DNA of 64,000 bases from DASYAN01 sp963727755. GTDB taxonomy: Bacteria > Chloroflexota > Ktedonobacteria > Ktedonobacterales > Ktedonobacteraceae. The stretch is taken from assembly GCA_963727755.1 (NCBI GenBank), contig CAVSHN010000017.1, positions 248,001-312,000 on the forward strand. Reading direction: 5' to 3'. Below the pieces are notes generated by a model. It searched no databases, was not told the DNA's origin, and worked only from the letters and a program-made list of their open reading frames with translations. A program made the translations under genes and the position numbers. Positions 9,088-19,706 of this stretch are shown in pieces. Position 1 is the first letter of the stretch, and each line of letters starts with the position of its first letter.

Positions 9088-12000
9088 TTGTCCCCGAACA
9101 TCGAGCAGATGTACCGCTACCTTCGCAACTTTGATTTCGCAAGTCTCTTCATCAAGGAGTTGCACTGGTCTGAACCGGTAACTAAAAGACTAATTTCTAT
9201 AGATGAGAGGCATACGCGACTTGAAATTGCGCGTATTGCAGGATCACCTGTCTTTGAGATAAGTACCGTTGATGGGCAAATTCCTGATGCTCAAGCAAGA
9301 AACACCCTCTCCAGAGAACTTTCATTGCTTTTTCGCGAGAGCCTCTTGATATTTATTGATAAGGAGCGTACACAGAGTATCTGGTATTGGATGAAGTATG
9401 AGGGAAACACATATTTCAAACGAAAATACTTGTATACTAAAGGAGAACCTGAAGATTTGTTTCTGAATAAAGTTACCTTCATTGTATCAAATCTCACTAC
9501 CCACAAAGAGAAGCGAGAAGGTGCGGGGATATCTGTTCGTCAGAAATTGTTAGAAGAATTTCTGAGGGGATTTCATGAGCAACGACATCAGTTTATGGAT
9601 TGCATCAATGGGATTGGAAATGAGCAAGACCGCTCTCTTTATACGACAATTCTGCTGAGTCGTCTCATATTTCTCCACTTCTTAGAACGAAGAGGTTTTC
9701 TAAACGATGGTCATACAACCTACTTAGAAGATCACTTACAGGAAAGTACAGCGAACAATTACTACCGTCAATTTCTCCGTCCCCTTTTTTTTGAGGGCCT
9801 TGCCAAGCCTAAGAAGGATCGTAGCAATGATGTTGGAAATCTCTTAGGCAACGTTCCTTATCTGAACGGAGAAATGTTTGGTCCTTGCAATGTTGAACTG
9901 CGATATCCTGATATCCAAGTACCTAATAGTGCCTTTAAGATGCTTTTCTCCTTTTTCTCAGGCTATAACTGGCAGATAGTAGATGTTCCCTCTAGGAAAG
10001 AGAAAGAAATTACTCCTAGTATACTGGGAAATATTTTCGAGATGTACTTCAACCAGATATCCACAAAACACTCTTATTACACGCCTATCGAGGTTACAGA
10101 CTATCTTTGTAGACAGACCATTGAGCAAGTGATCCTGAAGAAGATCAATCAACAGGCAATACATCTGAAACAAAGTTTTTTCAGTTCGATAGAAGAGTAT
10201 GCTGGCAAAATTGGATGCACCGCTGTGTCATCTCCTCCTGATGGATGTTTTGCCTTCCCTTTCTATCCTTGACCCCGCCTGTGAGACTGGCACATTTCTC
10301 GTTGGCGCACTCAATAGTCTGATCGTTATTTATGGCAGGGTTATGAGCAGGATTATTGATCTCAAGGACTCTCTGCTCTCTCAATGGCTGAAAGAAATAC
10401 GCCTTGCTCATCCTAATCCCATGTACTATCTTAAAAAGACTATTCTTACTAATAATCTCTTCGGTGTGGATATCAGAGAGGATGCTGTAGAGATCACCCG
10501 TTTAAGATTATTTCTGGCATTAATTTCATCCCTTGCTACCAGCGATGAATTGGAGCCATTACCTCACATTGGCTTCAATCTTCGTGTAGGCAATTCTCTG
10601 ATTGGTTTGCTCCGCCTGAATGAGAATGAAAACGCTCAATTAGAGCTATTTCCAAGCAGCGGTTGGACAATGGTCAAGGAGAATACCGAGCTTCTTCAGT
10701 CGTATCGTCATGCCTCAGAGAGTGAAGACACACACCTTTTAAAAGCGGCCATAGAACGGAGGCGGGCCGAGGCCATAGCTCATCTCAATGAGATTTTGCT
10801 CAATCAATTTAGCCAATTCAACCGAAGGTCTCGTCAATCGAGATCAAGTAGCACAAGAAAACAGGATGCTAGAGAGTCAATACCATTAGCACTGACAATT
10901 GAAAATATCGAGAAAATGAAGCCTTTTCATTGGTGTTATGACTTTGGCCAAATAATACACGAGCATGGAGGTTTTGATGTTATTATCACAAATCCTCCAT
11001 GGGGAGTCCTCAAATCTGAGGATTTTACAGTAGCCTACTATCGAGGCCTGCAAAGAGCACCTATCGATCTCTATAAGCTTTTCGTTGAACGGTGTTATAA
11101 TCTTCTCTCCGAAGGTGGATATTGCGGTATCATCATTCCCAGCAATATTTATACTGATCAAGGCGCAGCTCAGTTACGTGAGTTGCTCTTCAAGCAAACG
11201 CGAATTACTGGCTTATTCAGCTTTGAAAACAAACCGATCTTTGGAGGTTTGCATCCCCAATTTAAGATTACTTTGCTCACCTTTGAAAAAGGTCAAACAA
11301 CGAACATCTTTCCAGCAGCATTTGGACAGGATATTGAGGAGTTAGATTATTTCCCAGCCCAAAGATCTGTTTACCTTGCGACAGACTTTCTCCGTCGCTT
11401 TTCTCCTGACACGCTTTTCATTCCTGAGCTTAACAAGCAGATTGACATTCACATCAATGAGAGAATGCTAGATTTTCCACTGCTAGGAGAAAGGATTGAT
11501 CATACATGGAATGTGCAACTAGCGCAAGGCTCTTCCTTCAACCGTATGAAAGGTGCTGAGCTAGGTGGGCCTGGGCCTAGTACCTTGCCAGTCTATGAAG
11601 GTCCGATGATTGAGCAGTTTACGTATCGATTTGCGCCTCCACGTTATTGGGTAAATGTCCAAGGGCAAACGGTCTTTTCGAGACAGCTAGATCAATGGAA
11701 AGAATCAGGCTGGAATGGATATCATTTGAGTTTTCGCAATATAGCGTCAAGCTCAAATACGAGGACGTTGATTGCGACCGTGTTACCTCCTAACATTCTG
11801 GTGAGTAACACGATTACCTTTGCTTCCAATTCACTTGATGCTGACGTCTTGCTCTTTCTCACCGCTATCTTCAATAGTTTTCTTGCTGATTATTTTATCC
11901 GCCAACGGGTATCATCAATCCGCATTACAATACCTTGTGTCTATCAACTACCTGTTCCTCGTCTAACCAAGCGGGATGACTTCTTCTTGCCAATTGTGAA

Positions 12001-12271
12001 ACGGGCCGCTCGCCTTATCTGTACAACAGACGAATTCAAAGATTTATGGAAAAGAATTGTGTCTGATCTGGGGTTATTAGATGCGCCAGCTATTAATTCA
12101 ATGGAACGTGAACAGTTACGTGCCGAGCTGGATGGATTGATTGCTTATCTGTATAAAATAACAGAAAATGATTTTTCCTATATCTTAAGCAGCTTCCCTC
12201 GTGTAGGCAATCCCATAAAAATTGCTGCACAAAACGCTTATCGAGATACTGAAAGAGGACTGATCGTATGA
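9088..12271 (+). CDS. Eco57I-type adenine-specific DNA methyltransferase, one-base frameshift
   Basis: About 1060 residues once two overlapping frames (9088-10272 and 10199-12271) are joined at about 10197, where one extra T after GAAGAG breaks the frame. The start is TTG at 9088 with AAGGAG 7 nt upstream. Motif I is DPACETGTFLVGAL, with Glu where the family usually has Gly; motif IV is the catalytic TNPPWGVLKSEDF, which indicates N6-adenine methylation. Downstream lies a target-recognition region, as in Eco57I/type IIG enzymes and PglX-like methylases. No PD-(D/E)XK nuclease motif was recognised in the long N-terminal region. The stop overlaps the ATG of the next gene (ATGA), so methylase, ATPase and TOPRIM-like protein form one operon, probably a restriction-like defence system (inference). 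Confidence 0.8.
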
Positions 12272-13497
12272 ATACAACGAGTCTCAAGTCATTCCGTTTG
12301 AAGAATTTCAAGGCAGTGAGAGATAGTGGCACCATCAAATTGACGCCGCTCACTGTTTTCATCGGTAGCAATGGTTCTGGTAAAAGTAGTATTATCGAAG
12401 GATTAGAAATGCTTCATACGATCGTCTCAGAGGACCTTGATACTGCAATGCAACCATGGCGTGATTTCAGGCATATATTAAATAAAGCTGTACCTCATGA
12501 TCTGTATCCTCGGAAAATAGAAACCGCTTCGAATAGAAGTGAGCGTCCCTATCACACGAATCCTGTAAGTTTCCACTTAGGTGGTCAGCTTCAAGAGAGA
12601 GTAAAATTCACATATACCATGGAGATTACCGATGGGGAGGGGAGCAATGATTTGTTTATTAAGCAGGAAACATTGAAACAAAGTGGAAAGAATGTTCCTA
12701 CATTTGATTTTGTGCGTAATGCTTCAGGACATGTGACAGGCAAGTATATCGTTGATGAGGCAACGCCCCTTGATGCAAAGCTTGAAGATGGGATCTCATT
12801 GGTCAACCTCAGTACAGCTTATCTTCCCCATGATATCCCGTTAAAAAGCTTTATACAAAATTGGCAATTTCTGTCGCTGATACCACAGAATATGGGTAGC
12901 CCAAAACGTCAGAGGCGTGCTATTAGCCGCGCAAAACTGGAAAAAGATGGCTCGAACATAGCTGAGTACCTTTTAGAGATCAAGGATAGAGATGCTGAAG
13001 CTTTCAATGGAATAGTCAGCTCTCTCCAACTGGTCTTACCCTATTCGCAAGATTTACAGATAGCGCTTACCTCTGAATTAGAGCGATCTCTCTACCCACA
13101 AATAACTGAGGGGAATTTCAAAGTCCCCGGCTGGCTCTTATCTACAGGAACATTACGTATCCTTGCGCTCTTAGCCCTTCTGCGCCATCCGGAACCGCCT
13201 CCTCTGATCATTATAGAAGAAATTGAGAATGGCCTTGATCCAAGTAGTGTCCATCTGATTGTGAATGAGATACGAAATGCTGTTGAAGAGGGCAGAACGC
13301 AAATTATCATAACGACTCACTCCCCTTACTTATTAGACCTGCTACTGCTAGAGCATATTGTCCTGGTTGAACGTATCGAGGGCAAACCAGTATTTAGTCG
13401 GCCTGGAGATAATGAGCACCTTCAGAAATGGGCAGAGAGATTTAGCCCAGGGACGCTTTATGCAACGAGCAAATTAAGCATGAAGGACTCGCTATGA
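12268..13497 (+). CDS. AAA ATPase of the ABC/OLD type (AAA_21-like)
   Basis: A 409-residue SMC/ABC-like ATPase. It begins with the typical SFRLKNFKAVRD, then Walker A GSNGSGKSSIIEG near residue 35, and ends with Walker B IIIEEIENGLDP and the H-loop ITTHSPYLLDLL. These are the features of the ATPase half of OLD- and RloA-type defence proteins. It overlaps the methylase upstream and the TOPRIM-like gene downstream by 4 nt each (ATGA), implying translational coupling and a joint function. No frameshift. Confidence 0.85.
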   Translation: MNTTSLKSFRLKNFKAVRDSGTIKLTPLTVFIGSNGSGKSSIIEGLEMLHTIVSEDLDTAMQPWRDFRHILNKAVPHDLYPRKIETASNRSERPYHTNPVSFHLGGQLQERVKFTYTMEITDGEGSNDLFIKQETLKQSGKNVPTFDFVRNASGHVTGKYIVDEATPLDAKLEDGISLVNLSTAYLPHDIPLKSFIQNWQFLSLIPQNMGSPKRQRRAISRAKLEKDGSNIAEYLLEIKDRDAEAFNGIVSSLQLVLPYSQDLQIALTSELERSLYPQITEGNFKVPGWLLSTGTLRILALLALLRHPEPPPLIIIEEIENGLDPSSVHLIVNEIRNAVEEGRTQIIITTHSPYLLDLLLLEHIVLVERIEGKPVFSRPGDNEHLQKWAERFSPGTLYATSKLSMKDSL

Positions 13498-14108
13498 AGA
13501 TTGGCATGATATTCGAGTGTGGTCCTAAGGGAGCAGATCCGAAGGTCTACGAATATCTAGCAAAGCAGCTGCGGCCTGATATCGAGATAAGCTCTTTTTT
13601 TCTTGATAATAAGCCGAAGCTCATCGGACAGTGCGGTAAAGTAGCTAAGGCTCTTTTAGAACTAGAAAGCTGTGAGAGAGTGCTTATCCTCTGGGATCTT
13701 TGCCCACCTTGGAAAGAGAAGAGAGCGAAAGCCTGCCGTCACAATGATAGCAATCGTATTCGCGAATCGCTCACGAATGCCGAATTAACATCTCAACAAC
13801 TACAGTGTATTCATCTCGTCTGTATTGAGAAGGAGCTGGAGACGTTACTACTTGCTGATGAACAAGCCATCGGTGAACACCTTACAAAACTTCGTGGTCC
13901 CGCAAGAGGCCCTTGCAAAGTAAAACGCATCAAAGATCCAGAGAGGCATCACAATCCTAAGGATGTACTATATAGAATTTTTCAAACCAATGGCTGCCGA
14001 AAGTATGAAGATCTGAAAGATGCTGAGAAGATGATCAAGTTAGTAGATGTTGAAAAGTTGAGGGTTTGCTCATCATTTGTAAGGTTTGAAATGAAGATCA
14101 TGCTTTAG
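13494..14108 (+). CDS. TOPRIM-like (DUF4276-type) partner of the ATPase
   Basis: A 204-residue protein with an early acidic segment (FECGPKGADPKVYEYL), a strand ending in an acidic residue (VLILWDLCPPW) and CIEKELETLLLADEQAI. This order of acidic motifs is what one sees in TOPRIM folds and in DUF4276 proteins that accompany AAA ATPases; compare EGSTDARF, HSDADD and IEAWMLAD in the gene at 28598-29284. It would be the nuclease or effector half of a split OLD-like pair. The family call is by motif pattern only. Confidence 0.55.
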   Translation: MKIGMIFECGPKGADPKVYEYLAKQLRPDIEISSFFLDNKPKLIGQCGKVAKALLELESCERVLILWDLCPPWKEKRAKACRHNDSNRIRESLTNAELTSQQLQCIHLVCIEKELETLLLADEQAIGEHLTKLRGPARGPCKVKRIKDPERHHNPKDVLYRIFQTNGCRKYEDLKDAEKMIKLVDVEKLRVCSSFVRFEMKIML

Positions 14109-14138
14109 TCGGTAAAATAGGTTTATTCAAGAGAGTTT

Positions 14139-14163
14139 TTGACTTTCCCTGTTCTGATATAAT
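14139..14163 (+). promoter_or_regulatory. putative extended -10 promoter before the second ATPase-TOPRIM pair
   Basis: TGATATAAT (TATAAT at 14158-14163) has the TGn extension. A TTGACT lies only 13 bp upstream (14139-14144), too near for a normal -35, so recognition would rest on the extended -10. The promoter and the following leader, up to 14215, are repeated almost exactly at 17750-17823. Confidence 0.5.
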
Positions 14164-14224
14164 GCTTACATTGCATGAGCAAAGGTTGCTAGATTTGTTT
14201 TTTGTGAGGAAGTGGGAAAGAACA

Positions 14225-15332
14225 ATGATCACAAAATTAAGCCTGGAGAACTTTAAGGGCTTCAAATACCTGGAAGTTCCAGAAACTTCTACGATAACGC
14301 TTATCGGTGGACAAAACAATATTGGTAAAACGTCCTTGCTCGAAAGGCATCTTTCTGTTTTATGACGTGGGTAACCCGGGGATGTTTATGCGCCATCTGG
14401 CATGGCGCGGAATAAATGTTTTTTCCTCTATTGATCCTGATATTGTTATTGCTCCTATATTTTATCATTTTGATTTTAAGCAAAATCTAAAAATAGCCGT
14501 TTCTGATGCAATTTACCGGATGGTTATGGAAGTAACTTTTCATGTGGACAGCGTAGATAGATCTATTAATATTAACCTGGCTGATACTAGTAGTGCTATT
14601 CCGCAAATAAAGAGCGATCTTACCTCACAAAGCTCTTATGATTTTCAGATAGATTATAAAATAGATGGGCAGGATACCCAAAGCACGCATTTGTTGATGA
14701 ATAAGAGCTTATCTAATTTCAATGTGCATTTTAGTCCTAGCGTAATTAAGGGATTTCCTGACAAAATGAGAAATGGTGCTATTTATTTAGGTCTTCCTGT
14801 CAATGCCAATGCAGATGATATTGTACGGTTTGCACAACTTGATATTGAAAATCGCATTCCGAGGGTTATTAGTTTTTTGCAAGTGCTTGAGCCAAATTTG
14901 ATAGGGTTATCTTCTGTGACGGGACCCCAGCAAGTTTCAGTGATGTATGCCGACGTTGGGATGGGTCGCAAGATCCCTATGGCTCTGCTTGGAGGCGGGA
15001 TGAGTCGACTGCTCTCGATCATCCTTGCCATCGCTACAGTGAAGAACGGCATTGTGCTTATCGATGAAGTTGATGCTGGTATCCACTACTCACATATGCC
15101 TAAAGTCTGGGAGGGCATTAGCAAGGCTGCACGCGAATTCAATTGTCAAGTTTTTGCTACCACTCATAGCTATGAGTGCTTACAAGCTGCATATAACGGT
15201 ATTGCGCAAGCGGATATGGCTCGTGAGTTTCGATATATTCGGTTAGAGAGAGGTCAGCAAGAGATTGTTGCCCAAACATATACCCATGATCTGCTAGGGG
15301 CTGCTCTTAGTCGTGGTTGGGAGGTACGTTAA
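14225..15332 (+). CDS. AAA ATPase of the OLD type, one-base frameshift
   Basis: It starts MITKLSLENFKGFKYLEV at the ATG at 14225, followed by Walker A GGQNNIGKTSLLE. The frame then breaks in an A-run at 14343-14345; taking out one A gives LLEGIFLFYDVGNPGMFM and the reading continues to 15332. The C-terminal part has LGGGMSRLLSIILAIATVKNG (signature plus Walker B region), VLIDEVDAGIHYSHM and the H-loop FATTHSYECLQA. About 369 residues after correction. The stop TAA overlaps the ATG of the DUF3226 gene (TAATG). Confidence 0.8.
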
Positions 15333-16054
15333 TGCCCAATATTGCTGGTTTAGAAGTCACGCCAACACCTCTCATCATTTCGTCTCCTACTATTCTCCTT
15401 GTCGAAGGAAAAGATGAGATCCATTTTTTTGCTGCCCTCTTCCGCCATATAAGCCCTGAGGTTACTACAGAGATAATAGGAACTAATTCTCAACAATGTA
15501 TAGTGAAAAACGCGATCTCTGGAGTCAATATAGAGGTCAGGGAAGTGGGAGGAAAAGATCAATTCCCAAATGTATTACCTCTTTTTCTGATAGATCCTGG
15601 TTTCCCTCAAGTCAAAGCCTATGCTATTATACGTGATGCTGATTCGAATGCTGAAGACACTCTGACAAGCATTCAAGATCTACTCAAACGTAACAATCAG
15701 CCTTGCCCCACGAAATCCGCTGAATTTGCTTCAAACGATAATGGCTCTCTTAGAGTTGGAATCTTTATCATGCCTGGCCCTTCCGCTGCTCATGGCATGC
15801 TAGAGGACTTGTGTCTGCTGTCGGTAGACCAGCATCCTATTATGCCCCATGTAACGGATTTTATGGAACAGGTGAAGAACATTAGGGGGAAAGAAGCTCC
15901 AAAGAACAAGAGCAAAGCAACTGTTCAGGCATTTCTCTCAGGTATGCGTGAGACTATACCTAGCCTTGGTAGAGCTGCTCAGAAGCATTACTGGCCCTTT
16001 GATGATGGGGCGTTTGGTGATCTACGCAAGTTTTTAGAGGAATTTAGTCGATGA
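15332..16054 (+). CDS. DUF3226 family protein (TOPRIM-like), partner of the ATPase
   Basis: About 240 residues from the ATG at 15332, with GGGAGGT upstream. ILLVEGKDEIHFFAALFRH and AIIRDADSNAEDT give the Glu and Asp-x-Asp of a TOPRIM-like fold, and the middle has the DUF3226 segment GIFIMPGPSAAHGMLEDLCL. Proteins of this family are typically encoded beside AAA ATPases, and the TAATG coupling here agrees. It is likely the nuclease-like half of an OLD-type two-gene system (inference). A stub reading of 32 codons starts inside its stop (ATG at 16051) and is probably meaningless. Confidence 0.75.
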   Translation: MPNIAGLEVTPTPLIISSPTILLVEGKDEIHFFAALFRHISPEVTTEIIGTNSQQCIVKNAISGVNIEVREVGGKDQFPNVLPLFLIDPGFPQVKAYAIIRDADSNAEDTLTSIQDLLKRNNQPCPTKSAEFASNDNGSLRVGIFIMPGPSAAHGMLEDLCLLSVDQHPIMPHVTDFMEQVKNIRGKEAPKNKSKATVQAFLSGMRETIPSLGRAAQKHYWPFDDGAFGDLRKFLEEFSR

Positions 16055-16073
16055 CATATCAAAAATTACAAAT

Positions 16074-16274
16074 CTATGATCCCAACAAGTCCCGTAGTTC
16101 TTGGTCTGACCAGATAGCCCATTTGGGTTTGGAGCCGAATAGGGATTGAAGCTCGTATTTGTTGTCAAGGACGCCTCCACCAACAAAGATATTGCGGCGT
16201 TTGAAGGGTTCAGGTGTGGTTGAGAGGAGCCAATCACGCTGGGATGGTTGGGGGTAATAAAACCAAGGTTGCTC
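16074..16274 (-). pseudogene. possible C-terminal fragment of an unidentified protein
   Basis: A minus-strand frame of 66 codons without a start codon ends in LFGSKPKWAIWSDQEL and RDLLGS, then TAG. Its composition looks like a real protein end (Trp- and Lys-rich, no low complexity). It follows the ATPase gene on the same strand, where a RloB-like partner would be expected, but I do not recognise it as RloB. A stop lies just upstream of the frame, so it is a fragment at best. Confidence 0.3.
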
Positions 16275-16323
16275 CAGTCGGCATGTCTAGCTCTTGAATG
16301 ATTATCTCGCACTATAAAACTCC

Positions 16324-17576
16324 CTATGCCTTCATTTGCTTAAGTATTGGTAAAGCACCATATCGACCAGAGAGATAACCACGCTCGAAAAGCTTCATTT
16401 TTTCTAGCGGTAAATTCAGTCAGAGGAAATAGTCTTGATGCTTGATCGCTGTCCTTCTCTGTAAACCAGATTTGGTCGCGTCTGAGCAAGTTGGAATCCA
16501 GAAGGGCGGTATCATGTGTGGTGAAGATAAGTTGCGCACCATGCGTATTGATCTCTGGATCTTGAAACATGGCAATCAATTGACGAACCAACAAGGTATG
16601 AAGACTCCGGTCAAGTTCATCGACAACAAAAACACATCCATTCCTGAAGATGTCAAAGAGAGGTCCTGCAAAAGCAAAGAGCCTTTGTGTACCTTCTGAT
16701 TCATCTGCAAGCTCAAAGACGGCTGATCCGTGCTGCGTCACATGCCGAAATGTTGGCATGTACATATTTCGCTCTTCAAGCACATTGTTAAGCTCACCCG
16801 TAGCAAAATCCATATTGAACGTATGTCTGAATCCTTTCTGGCGATCAATTGAAATACTGTTAATGCTTATATCTGCCTCACTAAGGAAATCCTTCACGGT
16901 ATTGTTCATATTGTTGCGTATATGAGAAACTGTGTACTCAAAAGATGGTGTTGACCCATTGAGAAAAATGACAAGATTGTTCGCAATCCATTCAAAGACT
17001 TCTTTCAGCTGTTCGCTGTTGAGCTGTACTGCGGTAGACAAGTAGAGCGAGTTTTGTTTCGTGGATTCCTGCCAGATACGCCGCTTGCCAGACATGTGAG
17101 ATCCAAAGAGATAGGTGTCTTGACCACTCTGAGCGTCGTATTCTCGTAAGAACCATCTCTGAGCTTTGGCCGTACGGTAAGCGAATAGCCATTCACTAGT
17201 AATTCGCTCGGGAGTGAATGAGAACCCATATTGGTAACGCACACCTTTTAGAAGGAATGTGATTTCGAGTTCTGTCGGCTGAGTTGCTGAAACTGGATCT
17301 AGTTTAAACGGTTGCACTGCAAAGGTCTGACCAAGCTGTAAACTCGCCGACTCCAGAACAACTGCACGCATGAGCTGCATTGCTCGAACAAGATTGGATT
17401 TGCCGCTGGCGTTGGCACCATAAATGGCTGCCGTTCGGACTACGCTGGGCAGACTTTTGACACCTGTTTCGATGGTATTGGTTGCGGCAAGCGTTTTGTC
17501 ACTTGATGCGACTAGCGAGAGAGTGCACTCGTCTCTCAGCGAGCGAAAATTTTTGGCTCTGAAACTCAAGGAGCAT
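16324..17576 (-). CDS. RloA-like AAA ATPase, two one-base frameshifts
   Basis: About 417 residues after correction. The start is best placed at the ATG at 17576 (MLLEF), 4 nt after GGAGG; one extra T at 17562-17564 then shifts the frame into FRAKNFRSLRDECTLSLVAS. Walker A is IYGANASGKSNLVRAMQ, Walker B FVVDELDRSLHTLLVRQL and the H-loop FTTHDTALLDSNLL. A second T-run (16388-16391) spoils the C-terminus; without one T it reads EAFERGYLSGRYGALPILK and stops at 16324. Such ATPases normally pair with a RloB-type nuclease; none is intact here, so the gene may be an orphan. Confidence 0.78.
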
Positions 17577-17742
17577 TTTCCCTCCAAAATTCTGGCTGTA
17601 TTTGCATAGAGTTTGCAAAAAAGGCCAGAAAAATGTGATGACGAGTAAAAATTCCTGACCTTTGCGTTTATTATACACTATGGCCATATCGTTGAGTGGC
17701 CTTAAGAAGATGGTGACTTGCTCAGAACAGGGTTTTGCTACA

Positions 17743-17850
17743 AAGTTAGACTTTCCCTGTTCTGATATAATGCTTACGTTGCATGAGCAAAGGTTGCTAG
17801 ATTTGTTTTTTGTGAGGAAGTGGGAGTCGTGGATGGGAGGTACGTTAATG
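17743..17850 (+). repeat. deleted copy of the 14.1-15.3 kb ATPase locus
   Basis: 17750-17823 repeats the promoter and leader at 14145-14216, and the following bases (TCGTGGATGGGAGGTACG, then TTAATGCCCA) repeat 15311-15336, the junction between the ATPase and DUF3226 genes. The whole ATPase gene is absent in between. It is therefore a relic of a second copy of the pair with an internal deletion of about 1.1 kb. Confidence 0.85.
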
Positions 17851-17879
17851 CCCACGGCAAAAAGATAGCTGTTTCTAAT

Positions 17880-18451
17880 AATCTCTATAGTGGTCATAGG
17901 CAGCTATAATGTCCTTGTTAATGGCTATTACTCATATTGTACAGGGAATAGCTGCAATTAAGAAAGTGCCTGTATTGCATGCCATTGTGCTTCCCATCCG
18001 CCATACATATTACTGCTAGAACTGTACAGCTACAATTACCATGATTACTGGTTCCCTGGTAAACATTCCAGTTCGATGGATAATTTCCCTGCTTGACTCG
18101 GGCTACTACTTCTCCGGCATTGAATATTGTCAGTTTGCCTAACCTTTCTCAGCTATCACTGCTGGCATATTCGGTATGTTCCCATGATTTAGCCGTGTCT
18201 AAAGTGCTAATAGCTGCTTTTGAATAGAGATTACTGCTACATTTGAATCTCTTCATTTTGATTGAAATTAACCATAATAGTCAACTTCACCTCAAGCCTC
18301 AGCGATGGCACTCTCTATGGCTTATATATCTAAGATGTTTGATAGTTTGTGGTTTGATCATTTAGATACTGTGCCGCTACTATCACTTCCTGTACAGTTC
18401 CGCCAAAAGCATTTTGCCCGCTGAAGACCCCTCCGTCTGTACCCCATACCT
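17880..18451. other. gene-free stretch
   Basis: No open frame with a usable start or recognisable motif on either strand. The minus strand just below the AAA+ gene reads VWGTDGGVFSGQNAFGGTV for a short way and then hits stops, which may be the decayed end of a neighbouring gene. Confidence 0.5.
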
Positions 18452-19486
18452 CTACAATGTCTCCTCAGTAGTGTGATTGACTTGATCACTGGAAAGTGCC
18501 TGTATAGTTGCTACTCTTTCTCGAAATGAGGTGAGTATATAATCTAAGTCTTCTTTCAGAAGCCAATTTCGTCCATCGAGCACAGCACGACGAGCAGCTT
18601 CAACGGTTACCCACTCAATATCTGAACCTGTAGCGCCTTTCAGTTTATGGGCAATGGCACTCAGGTTTAATTGTTTGCAATCAAAACCCCTTAGAAAGAG
18701 GCGTAGCAGGAGAAGACGGTCTTGCTCTGAGGGAAAAGGGAAAGGAACAACAGCTTCAAAACGACGCCAGATTGCATGATCTAATAATCCCTCATGATTG
18801 GTTGCTGCAATCAGAAGGCTTTCACCCCGGAAGGCATCCATCAATTGTAAAAGTGTATTGACGACGCGCTTAAGTTCTCCGTGTTCAAATGGATTATTAC
18901 GATCTTTTCCAATGGCATCAAACTCGTCAAAGAGGACGATCCAGCGACCTCGTTGAATGAAGTCAAATACACGATGTAAATTGGCCGCTGTCTCTCCTAA
19001 ATAAGATGAGACTACTGCATCAAACCGAACGATTATCAGTGGAGTAGAGAGCACTCCTGCTAGTACTTGAGCGGCCAATGTCTTCCCCGTGCCGGGTGGT
19101 CCGTAAAAAAGGATGCGCTGTTTTGGTTTCAGCCCACTAGCGGCTAAGACATCTCGACGGTAGTGTTCGTTGGCAATCTGTCGGAGGATTTCCATCGTTT
19201 TCGCTTGCACAACGAGGCGATCCCATTCATAGGTGTACTCAAAGATATCGAGGAGGGGGAATCCTCGCTCCCGATCTTTAGGAAGATCGTGCAGATTGCT
19301 AGCGATACGTCTCTCGGCAGCAGATCCATTCCCATTCAGAAGAATCCTCTCAAGATCGTCGGCTAATAACCGATGATTTTTGAGACGTTCTTCTTGAATG
19401 ATAAATTCGGCAGCAGCACGGAAAGTTGCGTCATCACGCTTGGCATATCCACGAAATAACTGACGGAGCAAATCGCCGCTCGCCAT
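18452..19486 (-). CDS. AAA+ ATPase (FtsH/CDC48-like core)
   Basis: A 344-residue classic AAA+ protein: Walker A YGPPGTGKTLAAQVLAG, Walker B WIVLFDEFDAIGKDR, sensor 1 LIAATNHEG followed by the arginine-finger context HAIWRRFEAVVPFPFPS, and sensor 2 TGSDIEWVTVEAARRAV. The start at 19486 is fixed by a perfect GGAGGTGATC just upstream. The N-terminal 90 residues are a helical domain without known motif. Relatives are often next to a subtilisin-like protease in defence islands, but no protease gene is seen here. It lies between two relics of an ATPase-DUF3226 pair (17.75 and 19.62 kb) and may have been inserted there. Confidence 0.85.
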   Translation of the reverse strand: MASGDLLRQLFRGYAKRDDATFRAAAEFIIQEERLKNHRLLADDLERILLNGNGSAAERRIASNLHDLPKDRERGFPLLDIFEYTYEWDRLVVQAKTMEILRQIANEHYRRDVLAASGLKPKQRILFYGPPGTGKTLAAQVLAGVLSTPLIIVRFDAVVSSYLGETAANLHRVFDFIQRGRWIVLFDEFDAIGKDRNNPFEHGELKRVVNTLLQLMDAFRGESLLIAATNHEGLLDHAIWRRFEAVVPFPFPSEQDRLLLLRLFLRGFDCKQLNLSAIAHKLKGATGSDIEWVTVEAARRAVLDGRNWLLKEDLDYILTSFRERVATIQALSSDQVNHTTEETL

Positions 19487-19618
19487 CTGAGATCACCTCC
19501 TTTCCCATTGGCTTTCTTGCCTCAGTGCAAGTGTAAAGGGCTTGAGACCTTATTATATCATATTTCTCTCTTTGCAGTCTTTTCAATTGGGCTTGACGGG
19601 AGAGAAACTGGCTACTGT

Positions 19619-19690
19619 GTGGCTAAGGATGAGATCCATTTTTTTGCTACCCTATTCCGCCATATGAGCCCTGAGGTACTACAGAGATAA
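19619..19690 (+). pseudogene. fragment of a DUF3226 gene
   Basis: About 70 bp nearly identical to 15409-15481 of the intact DUF3226 gene (the region coding DEIHFFAALFRH), with one missing base and stops. Together with 17743-17850 it suggests a destroyed second copy of the ATPase-DUF3226 pair. Confidence 0.85.
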
Positions 19691-19706
19691 TAGGATAGAA
19701 CTTTGG

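Noticed and set aside
16034..16312. 92-codon minus-strand frame
   Set aside because: It crosses the end of DUF3226; the neighbouring frame (16074-16274) looks more protein-like, and even that is only a fragment.
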